From positions 1 through 12,005 of the forward strand of contig DATDWF010000019.1 in the NCBI GenBank assembly GCA_035289745.1: a stretch of 12,005 nucleotides of DNA, given 5' to 3'. Below are positions 5,055 to 11,685 of the stretch, piece after piece; within the stretch, counting starts at the first letter, position 1; each line of letters opens with the position of its first letter. This DNA is from JAUYQE01 sp035289745. Its GTDB lineage: Archaea > Nanobdellota > Nanobdellia > Woesearchaeales > GW2011-AR9. The notes below the pieces were generated by a model. That model saw nothing but the letters and a program-made list of their open reading frames with translations. It ran no database searches and was not told the origin of the DNA. The position numbers and the translations under genes were made by a program.

Positions 5055-6011
5055 TTGCTCCAAACTATTGCTCGTGAAATAAAAGCATCTTTACAATCCT
5101 CTTCTGCTGACGATGCTCTTCTCTTCGACGGTAAACAGTTCCCGGTACGGTGGGAGCAGTTCATCTCTCTTGAACAGCCCGATTCACAAAAAGCTATTGC
5201 TTTTGTCGATGGCGGCCAGGCGGAGATCCTTTCTGCAGGAAATTTTTGCTTGTCCTTTCTTCGCATCGCTGCAGTTGTTTTTGCCGGGCAGAAAAAAAAA
5301 CGGCCACTCCTTTCAGAATTTTATCTTTTCACCAAAAGTATTTTTCACGAGAATGAGATCTGGTATCAAAGCAAATTATTCCCGCTGGATGCATCGCCCT
5401 TGCTTACTTCCGAGCAGCTCTTGGTTTCTTCCAGAGACGCGTTGCTAGCGACGGGAAAGGAGCGTGCTTCCATCACGGTGGTAAGTTCCCTGGCCCGGCG
5501 CTTTGCCGAGCTGGCTCTCGTACGGAAAGCCGTAGCAGACACGGACATCGTCGTTCTCGACGGCACGTTGGAAGCAACTTATCCGCGGGAGGAAGCTTTG
5601 CTGCAGCAGCTCAGCCCTGCCGTCTGCGCACTGGCCAAAACGTCGGCGCTCTTCACAAAAAATGGCCACAATCCCACCCTGCTGCTGAACAAGCTTGGCC
5701 CATCGGGCTGCTGGCAGTATGCTGTTGCGGAAAGCGAACAGATGGGCTTTGTGAAGCTGCATGAAAAAAGCAAGCACGTTTTCCGCTATGAAGGAAAGCA
5801 GGAGCATCTTCCTTTTTTGCTCGAACAGTCCCGTGATGCGGTTTTTCTCGGCTATCCTTATGGCCTGATCTTAGCAGATAAACTGGCTCGCGTCAGCAAT
5901 CAGGAAAAGCAGCGGCTGCGCATGCAATTGCTGCTGCGCAAAGAGAATAGAGAGTTATTGGACGCGATGCAAGCGACTAATGCGCACGAGATTCTGGACG
6001 CGCTGGGGTGA
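5055..6011 (+). CDS. nurA: NurA-family 5'-3' nuclease
   Basis: This 318-residue protein has the spaced acidic motifs of the NurA domain: AFVDGGQAEIL (Asp52), IVVLDGTLEATYPREE (Asp169) and a C-terminal GYPYGLILADKLARVS (Asp275). NurA is a Mn-dependent nuclease that acts with the HerA translocase and Mre11-Rad50 to resect DNA ends for recombination. The usual length is 300-450 residues, so this is a full domain. herA, mre11 and rad50 are not in the window, so the normal operon is split here. The TTG start is unusual but is positioned 28 bases after a TATA box, and no good ATG lies nearby. The protein is cytoplasmic. Confidence 0.88.
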   Translation: MLQTIAREIKASLQSSSADDALLFDGKQFPVRWEQFISLEQPDSQKAIAFVDGGQAEILSAGNFCLSFLRIAAVVFAGQKKKRPLLSEFYLFTKSIFHENEIWYQSKLFPLDASPLLTSEQLLVSSRDALLATGKERASITVVSSLARRFAELALVRKAVADTDIVVLDGTLEATYPREEALLQQLSPAVCALAKTSALFTKNGHNPTLLLNKLGPSGCWQYAVAESEQMGFVKLHEKSKHVFRYEGKQEHLPFLLEQSRDAVFLGYPYGLILADKLARVSNQEKQRLRMQLLLRKENRELLDAMQATNAHEILDALG

Positions 6012-6039
6012 TATTGGTATTTGTTTTTTCATCCATTGA

Positions 6040-6245
6040 GAAAACGCCGCCTCGGCCGTTCGCTCGGTCGGTTCTGGCTTCTGAAGTCGTCCAAAGCTTG
6101 AGTTTGTCATTGATAGAACCGAACACTGAATTCTCATAAACGAAGGTAGTTCACAAGAAAAGCCAACGAGCTTTTCTGTGCCCAGATAAAGTCGTTGCTT
6201 TATCTTGGGCCTCGCTCACCTCTTGGCCGGGTCGGCGGCGTTTTC
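6040..6245. ncRNA. Candidate structured RNA closed by a 12-bp perfect stem
   Basis: The nurA-rpl21e gap (6012-6290) has no gene but dense pairing. GAAAACGCCGCC (6040-6051) matches GGCGGCGTTTTC (6234-6245) perfectly. CGGCC (6053-6057) pairs with GGCCG (6225-6229). Inside are TCGGTTCT/AGAACCGA (6068-6075 with 6115-6122). Two back-to-back 29-base hairpins also lie inside: 6152-6180 (stem AGAAAAGC/GCTTTTCT) and 6181-6209 (CCCAGATAAAG with CTTTATCTTGGG, one bulged T). I see no SRP domain IV, RNase P core or tRNA motif. The strand is unclear: a weak TATA-like ATATTGG (6011-6017) would suit plus and T-rich sequence follows 6241, while the TATA at 6262-6270 could also fire leftward. Confidence 0.5.
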
Positions 6246-6261
6246 TTTCCCTCACGAAACG

Positions 6262-6270
6262 TTTATAAAA
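6262..6270 (+). promoter_or_regulatory. TATA box of rpl21e
   Basis: TTTATAAAA is centred 25 bases before the ATG at 6291 and is preceded by CGAAACG, a BRE-like purine element. A leaderless mRNA is predicted. Confidence 0.7.
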
Positions 6271-6290
6271 TAACCGCCGTTTTTCAGCCT

Positions 6291-6581
6291 ATGGTTAAGC
6301 GCACCGGCTCACGGCAGCGAAAAAGCCGCTATAAATTGCAGCGGCATTTCCGCCAGAGAGGAAAGATTCCCCTCAGCCAGTATTTCCAGCAGCTGCAGGA
6401 CGGCGATTCTGTCGGTCTCGTCCTGAATTCAGCAGTGCTTCATGGCTATTTTTTTCCCCGCTTCCATGGGATGACCGGCGTGGTCTGCGGAAAACGGGGG
6501 AAGTGCTATGAAGTCCGGATTACGGACGGCGGAAAAGAGAAATCCCTCTTTGTCCATCCCATCCATCTCAAGAAACAGTAA
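6291..6581 (+). CDS. rpl21e: Large-subunit ribosomal protein L21e
   Basis: This 96-residue protein has the family's normal archaeal length. Residues 1-20 (MVKRTGSRQRKSRYKLQRHF) form the basic, rRNA-binding start. DGDSVGLVLNSAVLHGYFFPRFHGMTGVV (about residues 39-67) is the SH3-like core with the conserved PRFHG-TG signature. It ends in FVHPIHLKKQ. It binds 23S rRNA on the 50S subunit. The ATG at 6291 was chosen over an upstream in-frame start (6195) because the TATA box is 25 bases before it and the L21e family begins here. It heads the cluster rpl21e-rpo4-DUF655, an order common in archaea. Confidence 0.97.
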   Translation: MVKRTGSRQRKSRYKLQRHFRQRGKIPLSQYFQQLQDGDSVGLVLNSAVLHGYFFPRFHGMTGVVCGKRGKCYEVRITDGGKEKSLFVHPIHLKKQ

Positions 6582-6639
6582 ATAAGAAACATCAAAAGAA
6601 AAATAAGCAGCAAACTAAAGAACAAAAACAAGAGTGCCC

Positions 6640-7008
6640 ATGGTCAGCCCCCAATTCATTGAAGAAAAGCCGCTTTCCCTCGTCGAGGTACGCAGCGCGT
6701 TAGAAGCCATTGAAAAGCGGGACACGGAACTGAACTTTCTGTCGAACAAGACCAAAGAATATGTTACTACGTTTGTCCGCCTTACTGCGGAGCAGCAAGA
6801 GCAGCTGGAAGAGAAGCTGCACGGCCTGGAATTGACCCGCTTAAAAACCGAGCATATCAAGAAGATTCTGGATTTTGTGCCGGGGACGGTCAACGAGCTG
6901 AAAATTGTCTTGCAGGCGTATCCGCTGACGATGCCGAAGAAAGACCAAGAAAGCATCATCGCTGCGGTAAATGACATTCTCAAAGAGCAAAAAGCGGCTG
7001 CAACCTAA
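6640..7008 (+). CDS. rpo4: RNA polymerase subunit Rpo4 (RpoF)
   Basis: This 122-residue protein is of Rpo4/RPB4 length. It starts with a short beta segment (residues 1-18, IEEKPLSLVEVRSAL) that packs against Rpo7. A helical HRDC-like domain follows: residues 30-60 (NFLSNKTKEYVTTFVRLTAEQ) and the C-terminal AYPLTMPKKDQESIIAAVNDILK, which is diagnostic. Rpo4 and Rpo7 form the stalk that helps promoter melting, processivity and termination. The Rpo7 gene is also in this window (8963-9559). A GTG two codons upstream (6634) is possible, but the ATG is preferred. It lies 58 bases after rpl21e with no clear TATA box, so co-transcription is likely. Confidence 0.95.
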   Translation: MVSPQFIEEKPLSLVEVRSALEAIEKRDTELNFLSNKTKEYVTTFVRLTAEQQEQLEEKLHGLELTRLKTEHIKKILDFVPGTVNELKIVLQAYPLTMPKKDQESIIAAVNDILKEQKAAAT

Positions 7009-7085
7009 AACGGTTGCTCTACCAGCGTAATTTTTATTAAGCACAGTAGCTTTACTTATGAAATTGAAAGGAATACCCCAAAAAA

Positions 7086-7655
7086 ATGGAAGAAACAGAA
7101 AAAACCAAAGGCCCCGACCGCGAGGAGCGGGCTATTGTCCTGGACCATCTGGAGCACGGCTATCCTCTCGAAGAGAGTGCGCTCAAGACGCCCATAGCGC
7201 AAGCATTGGGAGTAGAGCATATCACGCTTCTGGAACTCATCCCCAAGAGGGGCATATTTCTGCAGCCGCATCAGGACGTGTACATCGGTGAAGGCAAGCG
7301 AGAAGAGATTCATCATATCAAAGGCCGGATCCCTTTTTCAAAATTAACCATGACTGCACAGAAAGAATTGCCCCATGCGCTGGAAACGCTCATCAGCCGG
7401 GATGAGCAGCGGTTTATCGCTTTTTTTAACAAAGCCCAGCCGCTCAGCATGCGCATGCACCAGCTGGAGCTCCTGCCTGGGCTGGGGAAGAAGCATATGG
7501 TGGAAATTCTGGAAGCTCGCAAAGAGAAGCTTTTTGCAGACTTCAATGATTTGAAGACCCGGGTTAAACTACTGCCTAATCCGCGGCAGGTCGTCATAAA
7601 AAGAATTCTGTCGGAACTGGAAGGGAAAGAGAAATATCAGATATTTGTGCGATGA
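7086..7655 (+). CDS. DUF655 RNA/DNA-binding protein with HhH motif
   Basis: This 189-residue protein matches the archaeal DUF655 family, which usually follows rpo4. Residues about 14-80 form a beta-rich OB-like part (AIVLDHLEHG, ELIPKRGIFLQPHQDVYIGEG). Residues 126-148 (LELLPGLGKKHMVEILEARK) form a helix-hairpin-helix nucleic acid-binding motif. The function is unproven; a role in RNA metabolism or translation is inferred from the neighbours. A TATA-like TTTATTAA (7031-7038) would give a leader of about 25 bases. An overlapping frame from 7058 is not conserved-looking and is left out. Confidence 0.93.
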   Translation: MEETEKTKGPDREERAIVLDHLEHGYPLEESALKTPIAQALGVEHITLLELIPKRGIFLQPHQDVYIGEGKREEIHHIKGRIPFSKLTMTAQKELPHALETLISRDEQRFIAFFNKAQPLSMRMHQLELLPGLGKKHMVEILEARKEKLFADFNDLKTRVKLLPNPRQVVIKRILSELEGKEKYQIFVR

Positions 7656-7671
7656 GCCGAAGCGATGGCAT

Positions 7672-8016
7672 TCATCTATCCCCAGGCAGATAATCCTCCA
7701 CCAAGTCGATGAGCGTTCTTAACGGAACTTCTTCACCAGTGCTGCTGTACCGAGGCTGCTCTTCGTCGGGGAGCAGAATCATCCCTTGCTCTCTCAGCAA
7801 GCCTGCATCAAACGCTTCTTTTTCTGCCGGGGAAATCACGTTATTATGGTCAGTATCAGCATAGCGAATTAAAGCAGTTTCGTATGCTGTTTCAAACCTG
7901 TTCCGCAGGCCAATGGTTGCCTCATAGGCAATCCCCCCATAGAGCAAAAGAGGAACTCCCAGAAAAGTCCCGATGATGATGTTTCCAAAGAGATTATCTT
8001 TTCCCATACTCCACAT
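7672..8016 (-). CDS. Small membrane-anchored protein with one EF-hand loop
   Basis: This 114-residue protein, or 111 if the ATG at 8007 is used, has one membrane segment near residues 10-31 (GNIIIGTFLGVPLLLYGGIA). A calcium loop reads DTDHNNVISPAE at about residues 54-65. Asp1, Asp3, Asn5, Ile8 and Glu12 of the EF-hand consensus are all present, with Asn replacing the usual Gly at position 6. The rest (residues 80-114) is acidic and unrecognised. It overlaps the end of rps27ae by 14-23 bases, so it is probably translated from the same mRNA. A single EF-hand suggests a Ca-stabilised exported domain or dimerisation. The function is unknown. Confidence 0.72.
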   Translation of the reverse strand: MWSMGKDNLFGNIIIGTFLGVPLLLYGGIAYEATIGLRNRFETAYETALIRYADTDHNNVISPAEKEAFDAGLLREQGMILLPDEEQPRYSSTGEEVPLRTLIDLVEDYLPGDR

Positions 8017-8218
8017 ATCCGCAATGCCCGCACACCGCGCGGTCTTTATGCGCCCCTAAGAACATCCCCGGGCCGCATTTGGGGCAGAAGCGGTTCTTGC
8101 GGACGAGTTTGTCACCCGAAACGTCATACACTTTCTGAATCTTCCAGCCGGGCTTCTTGGCTTTCGGCCCTTTGCCTTTCCCTTCCGCTTTCTTTGCCCC
8201 GCTTTGCTTGGTTGCCAT
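7994..8218 (-). CDS. rps27ae: Small-subunit ribosomal protein S27ae
   Basis: This 74-residue protein ends in a zinc ribbon, CPKCGPGMFLGAHKDRAVCGHCGY, with ligands Cys45, Cys48, Cys63 and Cys66. The family signature KNRFCPKCGPG...HKDR is intact. It sits in the 30S subunit. The N-terminal 22 residues are a Lys/Gly/Ala-rich extension (KKAEGKGKGPKAKK) not needed for the fold and longer than in many archaea. It follows rps24e by 2 bases, the usual archaeal order, and overlaps the next downstream gene. Confidence 0.97.
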   Translation of the reverse strand: MATKQSGAKKAEGKGKGPKAKKPGWKIQKVYDVSGDKLVRKNRFCPKCGPGMFLGAHKDRAVCGHCGYVEYGKR

Positions 8219-8220
8219 GC

Positions 8221-8559
8221 TTATACCTCGGCCTTAGCCGTTTTTGCAGCAGCTGCCGCTTCAGCCGCTTTCTTTTTCTCTTCTGCTAACACTTTCCGTT
8301 CCTGGCTGGTGAGCTCTTCAAAGCGCGTTCTCGCTTCCAGGGACTGATATGCCACTGCTTCTGCCAGCGCTTCCTGCTTACCGAAGGTAGTGGTTATTTT
8401 CTTTACGACGACATTTGGAACATCAGTGGAAAGTGCTTTAGCTATCGCAGCAGCAACATCTATATTTTTCGGCGTCGCTCCCTCGAAGAGCAATTTTGCC
8501 TGCACTTCTGTCCGCTGCAGGAGCGAATTTTCTTTTTTTGTGGCAATAGTAAGTTTCAT
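8221..8559 (-). CDS. rps24e: Small-subunit ribosomal protein S24e
   Basis: This 112-residue protein has the S24e pattern, KKENSLLQRTEVQAKLLFEGATPKNIDVAAAIAKAL (residues 8-43) followed by VVVKKITTTFGKQEALAEAVAYQS. The C-terminal 25 residues are an Ala/Lys/Glu helix. A T-rich stretch of 107 bases (A-rich in the mRNA) separates it from spt4. A TATA-like CTATAAAA lies in the last codons of spt4 (complement of 8676-8683), so it may have its own promoter and a long A-rich leader. It is followed directly by rps27ae. Confidence 0.96.
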   Translation of the reverse strand: MKLTIATKKENSLLQRTEVQAKLLFEGATPKNIDVAAAIAKALSTDVPNVVVKKITTTFGKQEALAEAVAYQSLEARTRFEELTSQERKVLAEEKKKAAEAAAAAKTAKAEV

Positions 8560-8666
8560 GGTCTGTTCCTGTTGGTGTATCGTTTATTTTTTTTGGCTGT
8601 TTTTTTTGTTTCTCTTTTCGCCTATTTTTATGTTTTCTCGTGTGCTTTTGTTGTTTGTTCTTTTGC

Positions 8667-8855
8667 TTATCGTACTTTTATAGCATACTCACCTTTCACC
8701 GTAACGCCCACTTTCTGCGCAATCAGGGAGTTCTGCGGGTCCGCAATGTACAGGCGCCCCTGCCAGCTGGTCGTGAAAGTATTCCCTTTGCACAACGGGC
8801 AGGCATCGCCTTCGACAAAGATCTTGCATTGTTTGCACGCTTTCTTTTTGCTCAT
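8667..8855 (-). CDS. spt4: Transcription elongation factor Spt4
   Basis: This 62-residue protein has a zinc ribbon with Cys7, Cys10, Cys19 and Cys22 (ACKQC...ACPLC). The typical Spt4 tail follows (TTSWQGRLYIADPQNSLIAQKVG...GEYAIKVR). Spt4 pairs with the NusG-like domain of Spt5 to raise polymerase processivity. The ATG at 8855 was chosen over a TTG at 8873 because the family starts at this Lys-rich segment. It lies downstream of rpo7, the conserved archaeal order, but is separated from it by 107 bases containing a terminator-like hairpin and alternative stems. Confidence 0.95.
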   Translation of the reverse strand: MSKKKACKQCKIFVEGDACPLCKGNTFTTSWQGRLYIADPQNSLIAQKVGVTVKGEYAIKVR

Positions 8856-8858
8856 TTG

Positions 8859-8953
8859 TTTGATACCCCGCAACTTTGGGTGATTTAGTTACATTTTCTT
8901 GCCACAGCATAGCGGGGTATTAAACATTAAAAATACCCCACCGCTTGCGGTGG
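8859..8953 (-). promoter_or_regulatory. Mutually exclusive stems between rpo7 and spt4
   Basis: Read leftward, four segments occur. Segment 1:2 is CCACCGC/GCGGTGG (8953-8938). Segment 2:3 is GGGGTATT (8939-8932) with AATACCCC (8921-8914). Segment 3:4 is AATACCCCGC (8921-8912) with GCGGGGTATC (8871-8862), 9 of 10 paired. Segments 2 and 3 can each pair only once at a time, and segment 4 lies 7 bases before the spt4 ATG. The layout resembles an attenuator or start-masking switch, but this is inference from pairing alone. Confidence 0.4.
8932..8953 (-). terminator. Intrinsic terminator-like hairpin after rpo7
   Basis: On the minus strand CCACCG...CGGTGG (8953-8938) is followed at once by GGTATTTTT, a T-run, 10 bases after the rpo7 stop codon. 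Confidence 0.5.
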
Positions 8954-8962
8954 CTGGGATTT

Positions 8963-9559
8963 TTATTTTTCTTTCCCTTTCTCCTTTCCTTTCTCTTCCT
9001 CAGTATTTACGGGTGCTGCATCTTTCTCTTTCTGCTGCTCCAGCAATTCCAGCTTGCCTAAGCCCTCTTGGCGCATGCTCAGGCCGATCTTGGGCCGGTT
9101 CATATCTTTAAAGCTGACAGCAATGATGCGCGCCAGGCAGTTGTCATTCACTTTGAGGACCTGGCCGGATTTTTTTCCTTGGAGGACTTTTTCTTTGCTG
9201 AACGATACGAAATCGTCCATGCTCTGCGAGATGTGTACCATGCCTTCAGTAGGCCCCATCTCCAGAAAAGCGCCAAAATCTGTTATGTCGCGTACTTTTC
9301 CAAAGACCAACTCGTTCTGCTCCGGCTTGTAGGTCAGCAGCTCAAATTCCGTCTCAAAATAGCCTGCTCCATCGCCGGGAATGATGACTCCTTCTTTCGC
9401 TGAGCCCAGGGAAAGGACCGTGATGACAAAGCCCAATTCTTTGGACACATAATTATCATATGCTCCTCGTATGTTCTTGAGGATAGCTTCTGCCTGCGGC
9501 AGGTCAAACATGCTGGGTGGAACCCGGATGTGGTCTTTTACTTTGACGGTATAGAACAT
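8963..9559 (-). CDS. rpo7: RNA polymerase subunit Rpo7 (RpoE)
   Basis: This 198-residue protein carries the RNP-like N-terminal domain (residues 1-80, MFYTVKVKDHIRVPPSMF...GDGAGYFETEFELLTYKP). An S1 RNA-binding domain follows (about residues 82-165, VFGKVRDITDFGAFLEMGPTEGMVHISQ). It pairs with Rpo4 to form the polymerase stalk. The last 25 residues are a charged tail (EEEKGKEKGKEK), longer than the usual 180-190 residues. The TATA box CTTTATAAAT (complement of 9593-9602) predicts a start near 9572 and a leader of about 13 bases. Confidence 0.96.
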   Translation of the reverse strand: MFYTVKVKDHIRVPPSMFDLPQAEAILKNIRGAYDNYVSKELGFVITVLSLGSAKEGVIIPGDGAGYFETEFELLTYKPEQNELVFGKVRDITDFGAFLEMGPTEGMVHISQSMDDFVSFSKEKVLQGKKSGQVLKVNDNCLARIIAVSFKDMNRPKIGLSMRQEGLGKLELLEQQKEKDAAPVNTEEEKGKEKGKEK

Positions 9560-9593
9560 TTTTTAATACTCCGCACTCGTTTTTCTCGAGAGA

Positions 9594-9601
9594 TTTATAA
9601 A
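9594..9601 (-). promoter_or_regulatory. TATA box of rpo7
   Basis: TTTATAAA (minus) is centred 38-39 bases before the rpo7 ATG, so a short leader is expected, unlike the leaderless genes nearby. Confidence 0.55.
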
Positions 9602-9622
9602 GCTTTTGCCGGAGAATTTTCT

Positions 9623-10261
9623 TTAGGGTTCCGGCTCGCCCCAGCGCAATCCCAGGCCCCAGACGAAATCGACATCCAGCTCGTCATTGAGCCGGTATTG
9701 CATGAAGCCCGTAACGGGTGCAGGCTCAAAAAGATAGAGGTCTAGCGTATGGGTCCAGGTCAGGAAGAAATTAGCATCGATGCCAAAACCCGGGACTCCC
9801 AGGCGTGGATATTCTTCGCCATTGACTTGAAGATCAATTGTCGAAAAGCGGAAAATGGGAATTACTTCCACGCCGATGCCAAAAGTGGTTTCATACAACG
9901 CATCAATCTCTTTTGGTTCTGATTCTGGTGACTGTGCAATTGCCCGGTGGAGCAGATACCGCAGCTCGGGCAACAAGCGAACTTCACTCGTGTCCTGGAC
10001 TTGCTGATAGCTGATGAAAGCTCCGGGAAGAAGGCTATAATCAGTGGAAGTTCGCCGCTCAATTTCTGCAACAGCTTCTATGCCCAAGCCATAGCGAAAA
10101 TCATCACTTGCTGCGAACGTATTCACACCTTGGGCATCCTGCCGATCCGGCGTAAAGCCGATGGTTTCGTAGTACGTCGTCCTGTTCGGGCCGGCACAAC
10201 CAGCAGCCAGAGCCGCAGCCAGAACACTGGCACTAAGAACTTGCTCAAGTTTGTTTGCCAT
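9623..10261 (-). CDS. Beta-rich lipoprotein of unknown function
   Basis: This 212-residue protein has a signal sequence at residues 1-21 and a clear lipobox LAAGC (Cys22). The mature part has alternating polar/hydrophobic stretches: YGLGIEAVAEIE, LPGAFISYQQV, VRLLPELRYLL, TFGIGVEVIPIFRF, FGIDANFFLTWTHTLDLYLF and DVDFVWGLGLRW. These look like successive beta strands of a barrel or sandwich. No family is recognised. The ATG at 10261 opens directly on the signal sequence. A possible TATA (TTTTTAAC, complement of 10290-10297) lies about 32 bases upstream. The gene is convergent with nothing and sits between rpo7 and the peptidase gene on the same strand, 63 bases before rpo7. Confidence 0.78.
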   Translation of the reverse strand: MANKLEQVLSASVLAAALAAGCAGPNRTTYYETIGFTPDRQDAQGVNTFAASDDFRYGLGIEAVAEIERRTSTDYSLLPGAFISYQQVQDTSEVRLLPELRYLLHRAIAQSPESEPKEIDALYETTFGIGVEVIPIFRFSTIDLQVNGEEYPRLGVPGFGIDANFFLTWTHTLDLYLFEPAPVTGFMQYRLNDELDVDFVWGLGLRWGEPEP

Positions 10262-10366
10262 AAGAGCAACGCAAAACGTATTTCTGAGGTTAAAAAGAGC
10301 CCGAATTATAAAAGGCTTATGCAGGGATTTGGCATTTTTGCTTCTTTTTTCGGTTAGCCTACAAAA

Positions 10367-11074
10367 CTACGTTAAAGCCGTAATGGTCAGGCGGACTGCT
10401 GCTACAACCTCTTCTAACGGCACTCTTTGATAATAATGGAAAAAAGGGATTTCCCGGCCATGGTGTTCTTCCGTATAATTCGTAGTCCAAGGGATGTGGA
10501 AGAAGACAAAAGGTGTAGAAAGATTGTTTTCCCAGATGTAGTGATTTACTCGATAGATGAGATCATTGCAGACGAAAGTTCCGGCATTGTCTGAAAGGCG
10601 CACGGGAAGCCCGGCTTGCTCCAAGAGCTGTGCCAGTGCCGGCTCGTCAAAGGAGCTCTGTATATACTCAGATGAGGAAGCAATACGCTCTTCCCGGGGA
10701 CGGTACCCCGCATTGTCAGCGACATAACTATTCATGATATTCCTGCTCTGCTGCTCAAGGGTTATGTATTGATCTCCTTTTAGCCCCAAGCTGAGCACGA
10801 GTGCCGGTGTTTCCCGTTCAATGTAGCGAATGACTTGTTCTGCTGCCGTGCGAAAAGTGACCGAGAGGATCATAGTGTCAACTGCTTCCTCTTTAGCGAC
10901 GGCTTCTATGACCTCTGTGGTGGGGTTGTACGGAGTCCCTGCAAAAGGCTCAAAGCCCGTCAGCAGTACAGGGCGTTCCGGAAAGCAGAAAGGAAGCGCA
11001 GTGCTGAGCGTGAGCGCTTGCTGGAGGAAAGAGCGGCGGGTGATTCTATTGCTTTGCTGCTTTTTGTTGGGCAT
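10367..11074 (-). CDS. Tat-exported pyroglutamyl-peptidase-like protein (family C15)
   Basis: This 235-residue protein belongs to peptidase family C15, which removes N-terminal pyroglutamate. The triad is visible: Glu107 (ITLEQQSRN), Cys169 (SDNAGTFVCNDLIY) and His193 (FFHIPW). Its spacings of 62 and 24 agree with the well-studied bacterial enzyme (81, 144, 168). The opening LLTGFEPFAGTPYNPT (residues 37-52) is the family's first signature. Unlike usual C15 enzymes, which are cytoplasmic, it starts with a twin-arginine signal (TRRSFLQQALTLSTALPF, residues 12-29), suggesting folded export. No clear TATA box is seen. The next gene upstream ends 44 bases away, so they may share a transcript. Confidence 0.88.
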   Translation of the reverse strand: MPNKKQQSNRITRRSFLQQALTLSTALPFCFPERPVLLTGFEPFAGTPYNPTTEVIEAVAKEEAVDTMILSVTFRTAAEQVIRYIERETPALVLSLGLKGDQYITLEQQSRNIMNSYVADNAGYRPREERIASSSEYIQSSFDEPALAQLLEQAGLPVRLSDNAGTFVCNDLIYRVNHYIWENNLSTPFVFFHIPWTTNYTEEHHGREIPFFHYYQRVPLEEVVAAVRLTITALT

Positions 11075-11118
11075 GGTTTATGAAGAATCTTTGATGCATT
11101 GCTCAATTTTTTTTCGTT

Positions 11119-11634
11119 TCATGCCAGAGGTTCTAACCGACCCCCTAAAACGAGCCCGTTGTATATGTTTTCCAGCATCCCCCTGCTCAGATTCTTTAAA
11201 TCTTTCTCAAAAAAGAGCTGAATGGGATGCCCGATTTTTATATTGAAGCGTTCGAGATCCAGCTTTTTGTAGTCTGCCTGGACAAAGAGGTCAACATCAC
11301 TGCTTTCATGGTACGTCCCTTTTTGCACACTGCCGAAGAGGACAATGGCCTTTGGTTTCAGCGACTGGTTGAGCCATTCGACTACGCCGCTTTCGAGTAT
11401 TTTTTTAACCAACACTTCGCTTTTCTCGTGGCGGTACAATAGAGAAAGCCTATTTGCTTCGTAATGGGGATATGTTCCTTCTTCTTTTTTCTTAAGAACT
11501 ACTTTTCTGCGGACTAGGTCTTTCAAGTATTTCAGGACGGTCTTGGTGTCAAGATTCGTTCTTCTTGCCAACTCCCGTACCCCGAACTGTGTCATGGGGT
11601 AATAGAAAAATTGTTGTTGGACTGCCTCTTGCAT
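11119..11634 (-). CDS. Winged-HTH plus MNT-type nucleotidyltransferase protein
   Basis: This 171-residue protein has an N-terminal helix-turn-helix (residues about 15-47, FGVRELARRTNLDTKTVLKYLKDLVRR). A minimal nucleotidyltransferase domain follows, VLFGSVQKGTYHESSDVDLFV (residues 98-118), with Gly101-Ser102 and metal-binding Asp113 and Asp115. Similar archaeal fusions act as regulators, as antitoxins of HEPN/MNT pairs, or by adding nucleotides to a toxin. No HEPN partner is adjacent. The ATG at 11634 is preferred to one at 11679 because CTTATAAAT is centred exactly 26 bases upstream of it. The longer form would add 15 residues. Tandem palindromes at 11686-11727 may be its own operator. Confidence 0.85.
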   Translation of the reverse strand: MQEAVQQQFFYYPMTQFGVRELARRTNLDTKTVLKYLKDLVRRKVVLKKKEEGTYPHYEANRLSLLYRHEKSEVLVKKILESGVVEWLNQSLKPKAIVLFGSVQKGTYHESSDVDLFVQADYKKLDLERFNIKIGHPIQLFFEKDLKNLSRGMLENIYNGLVLGGRLEPLA

Positions 11635-11655
11635 ACTGTGGGATATTTTTCCTAC

Positions 11656-11664
11656 ATTTATAAG
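11656..11664 (-). promoter_or_regulatory. TATA box of the HTH-nucleotidyltransferase gene
   Basis: CTTATAAAT (minus) is centred 26 bases before the ATG at 11634 and decides that start over the upstream ATG at 11679, which would lie before the predicted transcription start. Confidence 0.6.
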
Positions 11665-11685
11665 TGTTTCTATCGGCATTTAAAT

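Noticed and set aside
6040..6245. Miniature transposable element with terminal inverted repeats
   Set aside because: No target-site duplication is visible next to the 12-bp arms, and the interior is also strongly paired. Only a genome-wide copy count could revive this.
6040..6245. RNase P RNA or SRP RNA
   Set aside because: The conserved RNase P core (GAGGAAAGUC) and the SRP domain IV loop are not seen on either strand, and the length is short for both.
8390..8888. Rightward hydrophobic frames over rps24e and spt4
   Set aside because: They are shadows of those conserved genes and of the T-rich gap between them.
11635..11679. 15-residue N-terminal extension of the HTH-nucleotidyltransferase protein
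   Set aside because: The TATA box lies inside this stretch, so the mRNA would start downstream of the ATG at 11679.
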